Counted from the stretch's first letter, positions 15,709 to 25,431 are shown. The stretch is DNA of 64,000 nt from Alkalidesulfovibrio alkalitolerans DSM 16529 (GCF_000422245.1 NZ_ATHI01000029.1:29363-93362), one strand, 5' to 3'. Numbers and translations: made by a program. Notes: generated by a model not told the origin, from the letters alone.

Positions 15709-16860
15709 ATGCCGAACCACAAAAAGAAAAACGCCAAGGCTCTCTTCGCACTGGGCAACGAGGCGGTCGTCGAAGGCGCGCTCATCGCCGGGTGCACCTT
15801 CTACGCGGGATATCCCATTACCCCATCGTCCGAGATCATGGAGGTCATGGCCGCGCGCCTGCCCCGGATTCCCGACGGGGCGTTCATCCAGATGGAAGAC
15901 GAGATCGCGAGTCTGGGCGCTGTCATCGGCGCGTCACTGGCCGGAAGAAAGGCCATGACCGCCACTTCGGGCCCCGGCTTCTCGCTCATGCAGGAGAATC
16001 TGGGTTTCGCGTGCATGACCGAGGTGCCGCTGGTCATCGTCAACGTCATGCGCGGCGGGCCTTCCACCGGACTGCCCACCTCTCCGGCCCAGGGCGACGT
16101 ACAGCAGGCACGGTGGGGCACGCACGGCGACCATCCGATCATCGTGCTCTCCGCCTCGGACGTGAAAGAATGCATGGAGATGACCATTCAGGCCTTCAAC
16201 TTCGCCGAGAAGTACCGCACGCCGGTCATCCTGCTCATCGACGAGATCACCGCCCACACCCGCGAACGTATCGACGTTCCCGGCCCCGAGGCATTCGAGA
16301 TATTCAACCGTTCCTATCCGAGCGTGCCGCCCGAATGGTACAAACCCTACGAGGACACCATGCGCGGCGTCTCGCCCATGCCCCCCATCGGCTCGGGCTA
16401 CCGCCACCACGTCACGGGGTTGACCCACGACGTGATGGGGTTCCCCACGCAGCAGCCCGAGGAGATCAAATCGCTCATGGAGCGGTTGTTCCGCAAAATC
16501 GACCAATTCTTCCCGGACATAATGCTCGTGGAGGAGTACCGCACCGAGGATGCCGAGATCGGCGTGATCGCCTACGGCTCCGTCGCTCGCTCGGCGCATC
16601 TGGCCATCGACATGGCCCGCGAGCAGGGCTACAAGGCTGGGTTGCTCAAGCTGAAGACCCTCTTCCCCTTCCCGAAGACTTACGTGGACAAGTTGGCGCA
16701 CCGCTGTTCGCGGATCATCGTGCCCGAGATGAACATGGGCCAGATGTCGCGGGAGGTGAAGCGCGTAGCCTCCAAGACAACCTCGGTGCGGACCATCAAC
16801 CGCATCGACGGCCAGATCATCACCCCGTCGCAAATCTACAAGTCCATAAGCCAGGGGTAG
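15709..16860 (+). CDS. korA: 2-oxoacid:ferredoxin oxidoreductase alpha subunit (2-oxoglutarate type)
   Basis: 383 residues. The pyrimidine-binding domain of thiamine diphosphate is recognised by YAGYPITPSSEI (about 28-39) and MEDEIASLGA; the GPGFSLM stretch and the long C-terminal domain II are typical of KorA. With beta and gamma subunits it oxidatively decarboxylates a 2-oxoacid to acyl-CoA using ferredoxin and CoA, or runs in reverse for carboxylation. In sulfate reducers this completes a partial, mainly biosynthetic TCA path. The 2-oxoglutarate assignment is by subunit layout, not proven. Confidence 0.92.
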   Translation: MPNHKKKNAKALFALGNEAVVEGALIAGCTFYAGYPITPSSEIMEVMAARLPRIPDGAFIQMEDEIASLGAVIGASLAGRKAMTATSGPGFSLMQENLGFACMTEVPLVIVNVMRGGPSTGLPTSPAQGDVQQARWGTHGDHPIIVLSASDVKECMEMTIQAFNFAEKYRTPVILLIDEITAHTRERIDVPGPEAFEIFNRSYPSVPPEWYKPYEDTMRGVSPMPPIGSGYRHHVTGLTHDVMGFPTQQPEEIKSLMERLFRKIDQFFPDIMLVEEYRTEDAEIGVIAYGSVARSAHLAIDMAREQGYKAGLLKLKTLFPFPKTYVDKLAHRCSRIIVPEMNMGQMSREVKRVASKTTSVRTINRIDGQIITPSQIYKSISQG

Positions 16861-16864
16861 CTGT

Positions 16865-17722
16865 ATGTCCGACGTCACCGAACTCATCCATCACTACCTG
16901 CGGCACAACAAAAAATTCCCCCACGTCTTCTGCGCGGGCTGCGGCCACGGCATCGTGCTCGGCTCGCTCATCCGGTCCATTCACGGCCTCGGCCTCGAAA
17001 AGGACGACGTGTGCATCGTGGCGGGCATCGGCTGCTCGGGCCGCATTGCGGCCTACGTGGACTTCAACACCGTCCACACCACTCACGGCCGTGCCCTGAC
17101 CTTCGCCACCGGAATCAAGATGGCCAACCCCAAGCTCAAAGTCATCGCCATCATGGGCGACGGCGACGCCTTCTCCATCGGCGGCAACCACCTCATCCAT
17201 GCCGCGCGCCGCAACATCGGCGTCACGGCCCTGGTGCTCAACAACTACATCTACGGCATGACCGGCGGGCAATGCTCGGCCACCACGCCGCAGGGCGCGA
17301 ACACGCAGACAACACCCTTCGGACAGATGGAGAAATCCTTCGACCTGGTGGACCTGACTCGCGCGGCCGGGGCCAACGGCGTGTACCGAGGCAGCGTGTT
17401 CCACGTGAACATGCTCGACCGTCTGGTCTCCACGGCCATCGAGCGGCCCGGCTTCAACCTCGTGGAGATCATCTCGCCCTGTCACACCCAGTACGGCCGC
17501 AAGAATAAGTACAAGACCGCCGTGGACATGTATTCCTGGCTCAAGCACACCTGCGTGAAACGCGAGAAATACGAAGCCATGAAGCCCGAGGACCGCAAGG
17601 ACAAGCTGCCCATCGGCACCTTTGCCGAGCACGACACCAAGGGGCTTGAAGAGCTTTACGCCGACCTGCGAACAAGCCTTTGCCCGCAGCCGACCGAGGC
17701 CGTCGAAGGGAGTGGGAAATGA
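16865..17722 (+). CDS. korB: 2-oxoacid:ferredoxin oxidoreductase beta subunit
   Basis: 285 residues. The thiamine diphosphate/Mg motif is GDGDAFSIGGNHLIHAARRN with VLNN downstream. CAGCGHG near residue 20 and a later Cys in SPCHTQYG match the cysteines that hold a 4Fe-4S cluster in this subunit. It lies 4 bp after korA and its stop codon overlaps the next start (ATGA). Confidence 0.93.
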   Translation: MSDVTELIHHYLRHNKKFPHVFCAGCGHGIVLGSLIRSIHGLGLEKDDVCIVAGIGCSGRIAAYVDFNTVHTTHGRALTFATGIKMANPKLKVIAIMGDGDAFSIGGNHLIHAARRNIGVTALVLNNYIYGMTGGQCSATTPQGANTQTTPFGQMEKSFDLVDLTRAAGANGVYRGSVFHVNMLDRLVSTAIERPGFNLVEIISPCHTQYGRKNKYKTAVDMYSWLKHTCVKREKYEAMKPEDRKDKLPIGTFAEHDTKGLEELYADLRTSLCPQPTEAVEGSGK

Positions 17723-18330
17723 AGACGCCCCAGGATCTGCATCGTTTCGAAATCCGGCTTTCGGGCACTGGCGGCCAAGGCATCATCACCCTGGGTCGCA
17801 TTCTCGGACATGGGCTTGCCTTGGGCCACGGCTACTACGTGACCCAAACCCAGAGCTACGGCCCCGAGGCGCGCGGCGGCGCCAGCCGCTCGGACCTTGT
17901 CGTCAGTTCGCAACCCATCAGCTACCCCAAGACCGAGAACGTGGACATGCTCGTGGCCCTCTCGCAAGAGGCCTGCTACGCCTACTACCGCTACATCAAG
18001 CCCGGCGGAGTGCTGGTGGTGGACACCTCGCTCGTGCGCCAGACGCCCTCCAATCTCTTCCTGGGCCTGCCCTTCACGGACATGACGACCAAGAAGATCA
18101 AGACCCCACAGGCCATGAACGTGGTGGTGCTGGGCGCGCTCACGCGGCTTCTGCCCTTCGCGGAACAGCGGGTCATGAAGCAGGCCCTGCGCGAAAACCT
18201 GCCTCCCAAAATACTCGACCTGAACATGAAAGCCTTTCAACTCGGCTACAGCGAGGCGAAGAAGCACTGGCCCGACCATGCTGCCTGGGGCGAACGTGTT
18301 CCGTCGGAAGAGGAGAACGCCCTGGCCTGA
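17719..18330 (+). CDS. korC: 2-oxoacid:ferredoxin oxidoreductase gamma subunit
   Basis: 203 residues of the gamma domain, starting with the family hallmark LSGTGGQGIITLGRIL (about 14-29) and followed by QSYGPEARGGASRSDLV. It completes the active site and CoA-binding region with alpha and beta. It is translationally coupled to korB by a 4-bp overlap and followed by a terminator. Confidence 0.93.
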   Translation: MKTPQDLHRFEIRLSGTGGQGIITLGRILGHGLALGHGYYVTQTQSYGPEARGGASRSDLVVSSQPISYPKTENVDMLVALSQEACYAYYRYIKPGGVLVVDTSLVRQTPSNLFLGLPFTDMTTKKIKTPQAMNVVVLGALTRLLPFAEQRVMKQALRENLPPKILDLNMKAFQLGYSEAKKHWPDHAAWGERVPSEEENALA

Positions 18331-18373
18331 GGCCGGACCAATCGCGACGCCCGCGCGGAAAGCGCAATGAGAA

Positions 18374-18415
18374 AAGGCCCGGCACGCATCACGAACGCGC
18401 CGGGCCTTCTGCTTT
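18374..18415 (+). terminator. Intrinsic terminator after the kor operon
   Basis: A 10-bp stem (aaggcccggc / gccgggcctt) with a 15-nt loop is followed by ctgcttttt, 43 bp past the korC stop codon. Confidence 0.8.
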
Positions 18416-18461
18416 TTCAAAGCCGCCCCCTTCGACGCTTCTCGCGCCAAGGGGAGCCGGT

Positions 18462-18821
18462 TCAGTTCGCGGGCTTGGCCACGGTCCCCTTGTTCACGCC
18501 CGTGAAGCCGGGATCGAGGGGTTTGAACTCGATCAGCCCCATGCTCGCGGGCACGCCCAGTTCACGCTCCAGGAACTCGCCGATGAACACGGCCAGGGCC
18601 GGGCAGTCGTCGGCGGTCAGGCCGATGCTCTTCAACTCCACGAAGGCCGCCGGGTCGCTGGTGCCGCGATAGGAAAGCGCCATCCCCGGCTCGATGACCG
18701 CCAGGATACGGTCAACGGGCTTGCCGATGGGTGCGGCCAGATCCTGGGCCAACTTCAGCGCAAGGGCCTTGGCCTTGGCAGGGTCCAGGGAAACGTTGGT
18801 CTCGATCTTGATGCAGGGCAT
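18462..18821 (-). CDS. MIF-like tautomerase
   Basis: 119 residues. Proline directly after the initiator Met (MPCIKIETN) is the catalytic base of the tautomerase superfamily. The length, and the mid-protein pattern GKPVDRILAVIEP with SIG..., match macrophage migration inhibitory factor rather than the shorter 4-oxalocrotonate tautomerases. MIF relatives tautomerise phenylpyruvate and D-dopachrome; the bacterial role is unclear. It lies 63 bp downstream of the penicillin-binding-protein gene on the same strand. Confidence 0.85.
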   Translation of the reverse strand: MPCIKIETNVSLDPAKAKALALKLAQDLAAPIGKPVDRILAVIEPGMALSYRGTSDPAAFVELKSIGLTADDCPALAVFIGEFLERELGVPASMGLIEFKPLDPGFTGVNKGTVAKPAN

Positions 18822-18884
18822 GCACGCCTCCTTGACAGTTGTTGTCGGACGTAACGTATCGCTTCGGGCAGGCGCCCGTAAACA

Positions 18885-21233
18885 TCAAAACACCTGACGG
18901 AACAGGTCCTCGCCCTGGCTCTGCTCGCCCTCAAGAGACGAGACGCCCGAGGAGACCTGCGTAGGCTCCGTGCCCGCCATGAACGGCAGGAAGAAGCTCT
19001 CGTCCGAGGCGGGGCCGGCCAGAAGACCGTTCTTGGCGTCCACGCGCACCATGCCCACTCCCGGCGGCTGCGGGAAGTCGTCCGGCGGGAATTGGCTCTC
19101 CACGCGCTGCCTGTAGTCCACCCAGATGGAGAGCGCGGCACGCGAGCCGGTCTCGAATTTGCCCATGGGACGATTGTCGTCGAAGCCCACGTAAACCACG
19201 GACACCAGATGCGGCGTGAAGCCCACGAACCAGGCGTCGCGTTCCTCGTTGGTGGTGCCGGTCTTGCCGGCCACGGGACGATTCAGTACCCTGGCGCGCG
19301 CGCCCGTGCCGCTACGCACGACTTCCTTCATCATGGAGGAGACAAGGTAGGCGTTTTGCGGACTCACGGCCTCGTACGGTTCCGGCGGATTCTCGTAAAT
19401 GTCCTGTCCCCAGGCGTCGGCCACGCGCAGCACCAGACGCGGCACTATGCCCGTGCCGCCGCGCGCGAAAACGGTGTAGGCCTGAGCGAGGTTGAGCGGC
19501 GTGACTTCGGCCACGCCGAGAGATTCGGAGAGGTTGCCTTGGAAGTTGGCCTGAAGCCCAAGCTCGCGGGCACGCTCAGCCACCGAGGCCATGCCGATGC
19601 GCTGCGCGACGCGGATGGTCACAAGGTTGCGTGACTTGGCCAAGGCCGTGACTAGGAGCGTGGGGCCCTGGAAGTTGGCCTCGTAGTTCTCGGGCTTCCA
19701 GGTCTGCTGCGTGGTGTGATCCGTGAAGACGATGGGCGCGTCCATGACCACGGAGGCCAGGGTGAAGCCCTTGTCCAAGGCCGCGGAATAGACGATGGGC
19801 TTGAAGGCCGAGCCAGGCTGGCGTCTGGCCTGGGTGGCCCGGTTGAAGTGCGAACGGTTGAAGGAGAACCCGCCCACCAGGGCCACGACTTCTCCCGTCT
19901 CAGGGAGCACGGAGGCGAGGGCCCCCTCGATGTCAGGCTGCTGCTGCAAGGCCAGCTTCCAAGTTCCCACGCCGTCTTCGCCCGGCCGTTCGACGACCTC
20001 CACCCAGACGACGTCGCCGGGCTTGACCACGAGGGTGGCGTCACGCACGGCAGCCACTTCCTCGGTGGCGCGGCGCAGATCCTGAACACGCGCCCAGTGC
20101 ATGGTAGCCACGTCAATCCTGGCCGAGGCCGCGCCGAAGCGCACCTCCGCGCCCTGGGGCTGCACCTTGGTCACGAGGACTTGGATCCAGTCGCCGACTT
20201 CGGCTGTCTCGGCCACGTTGCCTCTGCTGTGCAGGAAGGTCTCGTATTCGCCGGGGTTCAGGTGCTCGGCGGGTCCAGCCCAGCCGCGACGCCGCGTGGA
20301 GGCCACCAGGCCGTCGCGCAGCGCGTCCTCGGCTTCGAGTTGGTGTTCCATGTCGCAGGCCGACCAGACGTGCAGCCCCCCCTCGTAGACAGCCGCCTCG
20401 CCATAGCGATCCACGAGCCAACGCCGGACCTCCTCCAGATACCACGCCCCCTTCTTCCAGGAAAAGTCGTCCATGCTCGATAGAACCAGTTCCTCGGCCA
20501 GGGCCTCATCGTACTGCGCCTGAGTGATCCAGCCACGCTGCATCATCTGGTCAAGCACATAGCGCTGCCGCCCCTTGGCCGCCTCCCAGTTGGTGTAGGG
20601 ATTGTAGCGCGTGGGAGCCTGAGGCAGCCCGGCGATCATGGCGGCCTCGGCAAGCGTGAGGGCGTCCACATGCTTGCCGAAAAAGGTACGGGCCGCGGCC
20701 TCAACGCCGTAAGCGCCCGCGCCGAGATATATCTGATTCAGATAGATGGTCAGGATCTCGTCCTTGGTCAGATAGCGTTCCAGACGGTAGGCAAGGATGG
20801 CCTCCTTGATCTTGCGCTGGTAGCTCTTCTCCGAAGACAGGAGCAGCCGTTTGATGACTTGCTGCGTGATGGTGCTGCCGCCCTGCTTGATCTCGCCCGC
20901 CGAGAGATTGCGGATGAAGGCGCGAACGATGGCCATGGGATCCACGCCGTCGTGTTGATAGAAACCGGCATCCTCGGCCGCCAGAAAGGCGCGGGGAACC
21001 CAGGGCGACATCTCGGGCAGCGTGGCCAGGAACCGCTTCTCGCGGTAGAAATACCCCATGACCTGCCCGGAGCGGGCATAAACGGTGGTCACCAGCGGCG
21101 GCCGGTAGTCGCTGAGCTTCTGGTAGTTGGGCAGATCCCGCGAAGCCCAAAAATACAAGCCGATCCCTCCTCCGATGACGCAAAGGATCAGGAGCGACGA
21201 GACGATCGCCAAGGCGATGAACGCTTTCTTCAT
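18885..21233 (-). CDS. Bifunctional penicillin-binding protein 1A
   Basis: 782 residues. One N-terminal anchor (about 4-30) precedes the glycosyltransferase domain (EDAGFYQHDGVD with catalytic Glu; GGSTITQQVIKRLLL) and an inserted OB-like domain. The transpeptidase domain has the SAFK catalytic Ser-x-x-Lys, SRN and KTGTT motifs. It polymerises and cross-links peptidoglycan at the outer face of the inner membrane. The start at 21233 (MKKAF) is used because the upstream codons overlap the previous gene; its ATG overlaps that gene's stop codon (ATGA). Length and domains are normal for class A PBPs. Confidence 0.94.
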   Translation of the reverse strand: MKKAFIALAIVSSLLILCVIGGGIGLYFWASRDLPNYQKLSDYRPPLVTTVYARSGQVMGYFYREKRFLATLPEMSPWVPRAFLAAEDAGFYQHDGVDPMAIVRAFIRNLSAGEIKQGGSTITQQVIKRLLLSSEKSYQRKIKEAILAYRLERYLTKDEILTIYLNQIYLGAGAYGVEAAARTFFGKHVDALTLAEAAMIAGLPQAPTRYNPYTNWEAAKGRQRYVLDQMMQRGWITQAQYDEALAEELVLSSMDDFSWKKGAWYLEEVRRWLVDRYGEAAVYEGGLHVWSACDMEHQLEAEDALRDGLVASTRRRGWAGPAEHLNPGEYETFLHSRGNVAETAEVGDWIQVLVTKVQPQGAEVRFGAASARIDVATMHWARVQDLRRATEEVAAVRDATLVVKPGDVVWVEVVERPGEDGVGTWKLALQQQPDIEGALASVLPETGEVVALVGGFSFNRSHFNRATQARRQPGSAFKPIVYSAALDKGFTLASVVMDAPIVFTDHTTQQTWKPENYEANFQGPTLLVTALAKSRNLVTIRVAQRIGMASVAERARELGLQANFQGNLSESLGVAEVTPLNLAQAYTVFARGGTGIVPRLVLRVADAWGQDIYENPPEPYEAVSPQNAYLVSSMMKEVVRSGTGARARVLNRPVAGKTGTTNEERDAWFVGFTPHLVSVVYVGFDDNRPMGKFETGSRAALSIWVDYRQRVESQFPPDDFPQPPGVGMVRVDAKNGLLAGPASDESFFLPFMAGTEPTQVSSGVSSLEGEQSQGEDLFRQVF

Positions 21234-21826
21234 TGCGGATTCCGTTGCAAACGCAGAGTTACATTCGGCATTTCCGGCCGGGGAGGCAACCCCCAAGCCA
21301 GACGCAACCGGGCGTGCATATCGCGCGCGGCCGGGCGCGAAAGGTTGACGCTGTCAAGCAGCCGGGCCGTGCCCGTGGCTTCCTTCACGGCCAAGCACTG
21401 CCCGGCCAGGACGAATAATTTCTCGCCGCTCAGCCAAACGGGAAACAGGCGGCAGTAATAGGGCCTGGCCTCCACGGGCAGAGTACAGCCATTCTCGCCC
21501 AGAAGCGCGCAACGACCGTCAGGACCCGTAGCCAGACGGAAATGATGACGACGAAGGGGAAACAGAATGCGTATCTGCTCTTCCTCGCCCGGAAAGAGGC
21601 GATCGAGATGATGCACGAACGAGGCGGAATTGGGCTCCTGAACGAACCACCCCCGTGCCCCGGCGATATCCCGGATCCGGTCCATCTCCACGTCGGAAAG
21701 GGGGAAGCACAGGTCTTCCTGGCCCGGGACCAGGGTGCAGCAGGAACCCGACAGGACGGCGCAACGCGCGCAGACTCCGGGGCTGCGGGAAACAGTGCTC
21801 ATAGCGGTGCGGACGGCCGCCTCCAT
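21230..21826 (-). CDS. YkgJ-family cysteine-cluster protein
   Basis: About 198 residues. The cysteine cluster is CARCAVLSGSCC near residue 20, then CALLGENGC ... YYCRLFP near 100-120, the pattern of UPF0153/YkgJ proteins that probably bind zinc or an Fe-S cluster. Function is unknown. The start is uncertain: ATG 21826 is used, ATG 21802 is equally possible, and neither has a clear ribosome-binding site. The 3' end overlaps the PBP1A start by 4 bp, so the two are coupled. Confidence 0.75.
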   Translation of the reverse strand: MEAAVRTAMSTVSRSPGVCARCAVLSGSCCTLVPGQEDLCFPLSDVEMDRIRDIAGARGWFVQEPNSASFVHHLDRLFPGEEEQIRILFPLRRHHFRLATGPDGRCALLGENGCTLPVEARPYYCRLFPVWLSGEKLFVLAGQCLAVKEATGTARLLDSVNLSRPAARDMHARLRLAWGLPPRPEMPNVTLRLQRNPQ

Positions 21827-21929
21827 GGATACGTTTGACTCGCCAAGGCGGGAGGAAGGTAAATCTTCACAGGCGCGATGTCCAGCCACCGCATGCGGCC
21901 GTGGCGCAAGGACTTTTCCAGACAGTCTT

Positions 21930-22334
21930 TCAGGCCATGCCCCTTGGCTCGTCCCTTGCGCCCTCGGTGGCCTCGCCGCGCGCGTCCTCGGGCAGGAACG
22001 GTTGCACGTGCACTTGGTGCTGAAACTCCAGGATGGCGTCGGGAGGGATGTCCAATGGCTCGAAAAAACGTACTCCGACGAGTGCGCCGCTCAGCCAGAC
22101 GACCTCGGCTTGCTTGCCGCGCACATGCTCCCGGATGGGGTCGGGAAACCCTTCCAGGGTCACGGTCTCACCCACCACGAGCGACGCGGGACGCCGCTCG
22201 TCGGCCAGTTCGAGCTTCATGCCTAAAAGGCTTATGTTACGCAGGATGCCGGGAAAAAGCTCCTTGCCGCGAGTCTTGATGCGAAAATCGACTTCAAGCG
22301 GAATACGCTCGTCCTGACGCTTCTCGTCAATCAT
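21930..22334 (-). CDS. PilZ-domain protein (cyclic-di-GMP receptor)
   Basis: 134 residues. The PilZ signature is complete: RQDERIP at about 6-12 (RxxxR) and NISLLGMKLEL (D/NxSxxG), which bind c-di-GMP. The C-terminal tail of about 30 residues is polar. As a single-domain PilZ protein it probably relays c-di-GMP levels to motility, envelope or secretion partners. The start at 22334 is chosen for the GGAGGGGGAG immediately upstream, in preference to two in-frame ATGs further out. Confidence 0.87.
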   Translation of the reverse strand: MIDEKRQDERIPLEVDFRIKTRGKELFPGILRNISLLGMKLELADERRPASLVVGETVTLEGFPDPIREHVRGKQAEVVWLSGALVGVRFFEPLDIPPDAILEFQHQVHVQPFLPEDARGEATEGARDEPRGMA

Positions 22335-22370
22335 CTCCCCCTCCGTCATCCCCGTGCTGCAAGGGGCTCT

Positions 22371-22409
22371 TCGCGGCAACACAGCAGATGCTGCTTTGGG
22401 GACAGTCTG
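22371..22409. repeat. Partial copy of a post-stop-codon repeat element
   Basis: Read from the GT39 stop codon on the minus strand, CAGACTGTCC and AGCAGCATCTGCTGTGTTGC match the first part of the nested-palindrome element at 34007-34130 (CAGACCGCCC ... AGCACCATCTGCTGCGTTGC). Only the stop-proximal third is kept. Both copies begin directly after a stop codon. Confidence 0.6.
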
Positions 22410-23984
22410 CTAATATTGCCCATACTGCCTCGGCCACTCGCCGTTGTATCCCCGGCACAGGAAGATTGTGAACCGGCGCGCGGGAACTCCCCTGAACGTC
22501 GTCTGGTAGTGGATGGGCGGGCTGATCTCGCGAAACATCCGCTGCACCTCGGCCTGCGGGCCGTCCTTGAACTCCTTGCGCACATAAATGGCGTCCCAGC
22601 CCACCTTGTTCTCGGGGCCGGGCCACAGGTCGTACTGGTTCATACGCCGCGAAATCCAGACGTTGTAGGTACGCGGCTGGCCCGGAACGTAGAAAGCCAG
22701 GGCGGCCGTCATGTCGTAGTGCTCGCTGAAGATGAAGACCCGACCGGGATCGTCGAAGGCGGAAAGGCGCAACGACTCGACGCGCTCGCCCAGATCGTCC
22801 CAGCCCTTGAGGCGATGCGTGGGATTCAGGTGGTCCGGGATGGGCAGCACAGGCGCGGACGCAACCAGCATGAAGACCAGGACCGCAAGCCCGGCCCAGA
22901 CTTTGCGCAGCCGTCCATCGGCCTGCCAGTAGCGGACAAAGGCGATCGCGGCCAGAAGGAAACCCGCCGGGTAGCTGACCGCCGACCAGTTGGGCTGGAT
23001 CTTGGTGTGAAAGCTCCACAGGATGAAGAAGCCCCAGACCGGCCAAAAGAACAGCGCCAGAAGGCCCGACTGGCGCCGCGAAAGGCCGAGCGCCCCCTGG
23101 TCGCCGCGAAACATCTGGCGCGTGGCGGCCAGACCGCCCAGAAGCATGAACACGAACCACCACGGGGTCATGAGCCCCACCTGGCTGCCGAAATAGTCGG
23201 GGAAGCGGTCGAAGCGGATCAGGCTCTCGGCGGTTTTTCCGGCCACGCCCGCAAGCACTCCCACATGCTTGAAGCCCACGAAATCGTTCTGCATGTTCCA
23301 GATCAGGATGGGCAGGAAGCCAAGCGCCGCTCCAGCGGCCACGGCCGCGACCAAGTGCGGCAAAACGCCCTGGGGCGCGTCCTCTGCCCTACGCAGCCAC
23401 AGAACATAGACAACGGCGAGAACCGGGAAGACGAGCATCATGTACTTGGCCAGCACCCCCACCGCCACGAGAGGCACGAGTGCGGCCAAGGCCAGCTTGC
23501 GGCGGCCAGGCGAGACCTCCGCGCGCGTGGCCGCGTCAAGGCAGAACATGGAGGCGGTCCAGCAGATCAGGAGCGGGTTGTCCGTGGTCATGAGCACGCC
23601 CGAAGCCAGGAACATGGGCGCGGTGTTGGCCACGAAGAGCGTCGCCAGGGCGAGCCCTGGCCGCTTCCACAGCCGAGAGAGCCAGATGTAGATGACGCTC
23701 TGCAAAACCCCTGAACCGAAGAGCGCGCCCGCGCGCACGCCAAGCTCCGTATCGCCGAAAATGGACGTGAAGGCTGTGATGATCCAGGCGATGAGCGGCC
23801 CTTTGGAGTAGTAGGACCATTGCGGCGTGCGGGTCCAGTCCCAGTACTGGGCCTCGTCCTGCACCAGACCGATCTGGCCGGTGGCCACGACGACGAGGCG
23901 CACGGCGATGCTGACGACAATGATTGCAAGGGCGACAAGATCGTAGCGGATGACGTCGCCCTGAGAGATTGGCTGCTGCTTCAT
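22410..23984 (-). CDS. Glycosyltransferase family 39-like (ArnT/PMT) membrane protein
   Basis: 524 residues with about ten membrane helices and a C-terminal periplasmic domain. The GT39 acidic motif near the first loop is VQDEAQYWDW (about 41-50), including the Asp-Glu thought to be catalytic. Such enzymes move sugars from polyprenyl-phosphate carriers to lipid or protein on the periplasmic side. Lipid A or cell-surface glycan modification is likely given the nearby kdsD and heptosyltransferases elsewhere in the window, but the substrate is unknown. The start at ATG 23984 lacks a strong ribosome-binding site. Confidence 0.82.
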   Translation of the reverse strand: MKQQPISQGDVIRYDLVALAIIVVSIAVRLVVVATGQIGLVQDEAQYWDWTRTPQWSYYSKGPLIAWIITAFTSIFGDTELGVRAGALFGSGVLQSVIYIWLSRLWKRPGLALATLFVANTAPMFLASGVLMTTDNPLLICWTASMFCLDAATRAEVSPGRRKLALAALVPLVAVGVLAKYMMLVFPVLAVVYVLWLRRAEDAPQGVLPHLVAAVAAGAALGFLPILIWNMQNDFVGFKHVGVLAGVAGKTAESLIRFDRFPDYFGSQVGLMTPWWFVFMLLGGLAATRQMFRGDQGALGLSRRQSGLLALFFWPVWGFFILWSFHTKIQPNWSAVSYPAGFLLAAIAFVRYWQADGRLRKVWAGLAVLVFMLVASAPVLPIPDHLNPTHRLKGWDDLGERVESLRLSAFDDPGRVFIFSEHYDMTAALAFYVPGQPRTYNVWISRRMNQYDLWPGPENKVGWDAIYVRKEFKDGPQAEVQRMFREISPPIHYQTTFRGVPARRFTIFLCRGYNGEWPRQYGQY

Positions 23985-24034
23985 GACCCGAGGGGTTGTA
24001 GCCGAGGCCGGACGCGAAGTCCAACCCGGCGACA

Positions 24035-24925
24035 TCAATGGCTCCGGTTGCGTTGCGGGCGGTTGGTCATGAACACGCCGGTCATGACCATAGCCCCGCC
24101 GAAGGCCAGGGAGAGCGTGACCTTCTCGCCGAGAATGAGCACACCAAGACCGATGGCGGCCACGGGCACGAGGTTGATAAAAACCCCGGCCCGGCTTGCG
24201 CCGATGGCCTTGATGGCCGCGTAATACCAACAAAAGGCCAGCCCTGTGGCCATGACGCCCAAAAAGACCAAGTTGCCCCAGACCGCGGGGCTCACGGTCG
24301 CGACGCGGGCGGCGAGCCCTTCGCCCAGGGCGAAGGGAAAGAGCAGCGCGCAGCCCATCAGGCACGACCAAGTCACGGCGAACAGCGGGGACATGGTGGT
24401 CATGAAGCGCTTGCCCAGGAGCGAATAGGCTGTCCAGGAGGCCACGCAGCCGAAAAGAAAGAGCTCTCCCCGGCCCACGCCGCCGGTGAACAGCCGCTCG
24501 GGATGAAAATCGGACAGGATGACGGCCACGCCAAAAAGCGACAAGGGAATGCCTGCCAGACGGCTCGGCGAGAGGCGTTCGCCCATGAACAGACAAGCCA
24601 AAAGCGCCATGCAGGCGGGTATGGAGGCGATGATCAGCGAGGCCCGCCCCGCCTCCACGGTCTGCAGGGCACTGAAGAAAAAGGCGTTGTAGCCGAAGAT
24701 GCCGGTCAGGCCCAAAAGCGCCAGGGGCACGAGTTGCCCGCGCTCGGGCAGGGGAAAGCGGCGCTCCACGCGGAAAGTCACGGCCAGAAGAAACACCCCG
24801 GCGAAGAGAAAGCGCAGGAACGCGGCGGAAAAGGGCTCCATCTCCGCCGCCACGATGCGGCCGGCGACCCATGTTCCGCCCCAGATGAGCATGGACAGGA
24901 CGAGTTTGACGTAGGTGGCGAACAT
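24035..24925 (-). CDS. EamA/DMT-family transporter
   Basis: 296 residues with ten predicted helices in two EamA repeats. The opening MLIWGGTWVAGRI and the loop after helix 3 (FFFSALQTVEAGRASLI) are typical. It is an inner-membrane exporter of an unknown small metabolite. Its gene lies within the long minus-strand cluster, 50 bp before the GT39 gene. It is a different branch from the EamA protein at the window start. Confidence 0.9.
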   Translation of the reverse strand: MFATYVKLVLSMLIWGGTWVAGRIVAAEMEPFSAAFLRFLFAGVFLLAVTFRVERRFPLPERGQLVPLALLGLTGIFGYNAFFFSALQTVEAGRASLIIASIPACMALLACLFMGERLSPSRLAGIPLSLFGVAVILSDFHPERLFTGGVGRGELFLFGCVASWTAYSLLGKRFMTTMSPLFAVTWSCLMGCALLFPFALGEGLAARVATVSPAVWGNLVFLGVMATGLAFCWYYAAIKAIGASRAGVFINLVPVAAIGLGVLILGEKVTLSLAFGGAMVMTGVFMTNRPQRNRSH

Positions 24926-24984
24926 GATGAACGGCGTTTACGCCCGAACCCTCGCCGAGGCAAGGGCCGACAGGGGCCGGATCG

Positions 24985-25431
24985 TCACGAAACCGCGTCC
25001 CGGATGAGCTCCCGCCCCTTCTCGGCCGCGAAGGCGATGTAGCGAGCGCAGTGCGAATCTCGCAGCCCGCGCTCGGCGAAAATCTTCTGCCCCTCGGGCG
25101 TGCCCAGATGACAACCCAGCAGTTCGACGCAATTGTCGCTGCCGAAGCTCTCGCGGAAGGAGGCGAGCAATTCCTGGGTCAGGGCGTAGGGGATCTCCAG
25201 GGAATCCTCGGGCGAATCGCGGCCCGTGGCCAGCCCGATGGCCAGCACGGCCCCGGCGAGCGCGCCGCACATGCCGCCGCTGCGGGACAGGCCGGAGCAA
25301 AACGCGGTCGCGGCGCGCGGCAGGCAGCCAGCGTCGAGCCCCAGGTCTTCGGCCAGGGCGCGGCTCACGCTCTCGGCGCACAGCCATTTGGCATTCCAAT
25401 GGGACAAGGCGCGGGTAGCCACGTCGTTCAT
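24985..25431 (-). CDS. C-GCAxxG-C-C family redox protein
   Basis: 148 residues. Cysteines are spread as LCAESV, FCSGLSRSGGMCGALAG, NCVEL, GCHLG and HCARY, the signature of the C_GCAxxG_C_C family. These proteins are common in anaerobes beside redox enzymes and are thought to bind a metal centre; the reaction is unknown. The start ATG 25431 is 18 bp after kdsD on the same strand, consistent with an operon. Confidence 0.8.
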   Translation of the reverse strand: MNDVATRALSHWNAKWLCAESVSRALAEDLGLDAGCLPRAATAFCSGLSRSGGMCGALAGAVLAIGLATGRDSPEDSLEIPYALTQELLASFRESFGSDNCVELLGCHLGTPEGQKIFAERGLRDSHCARYIAFAAEKGRELIRDAVS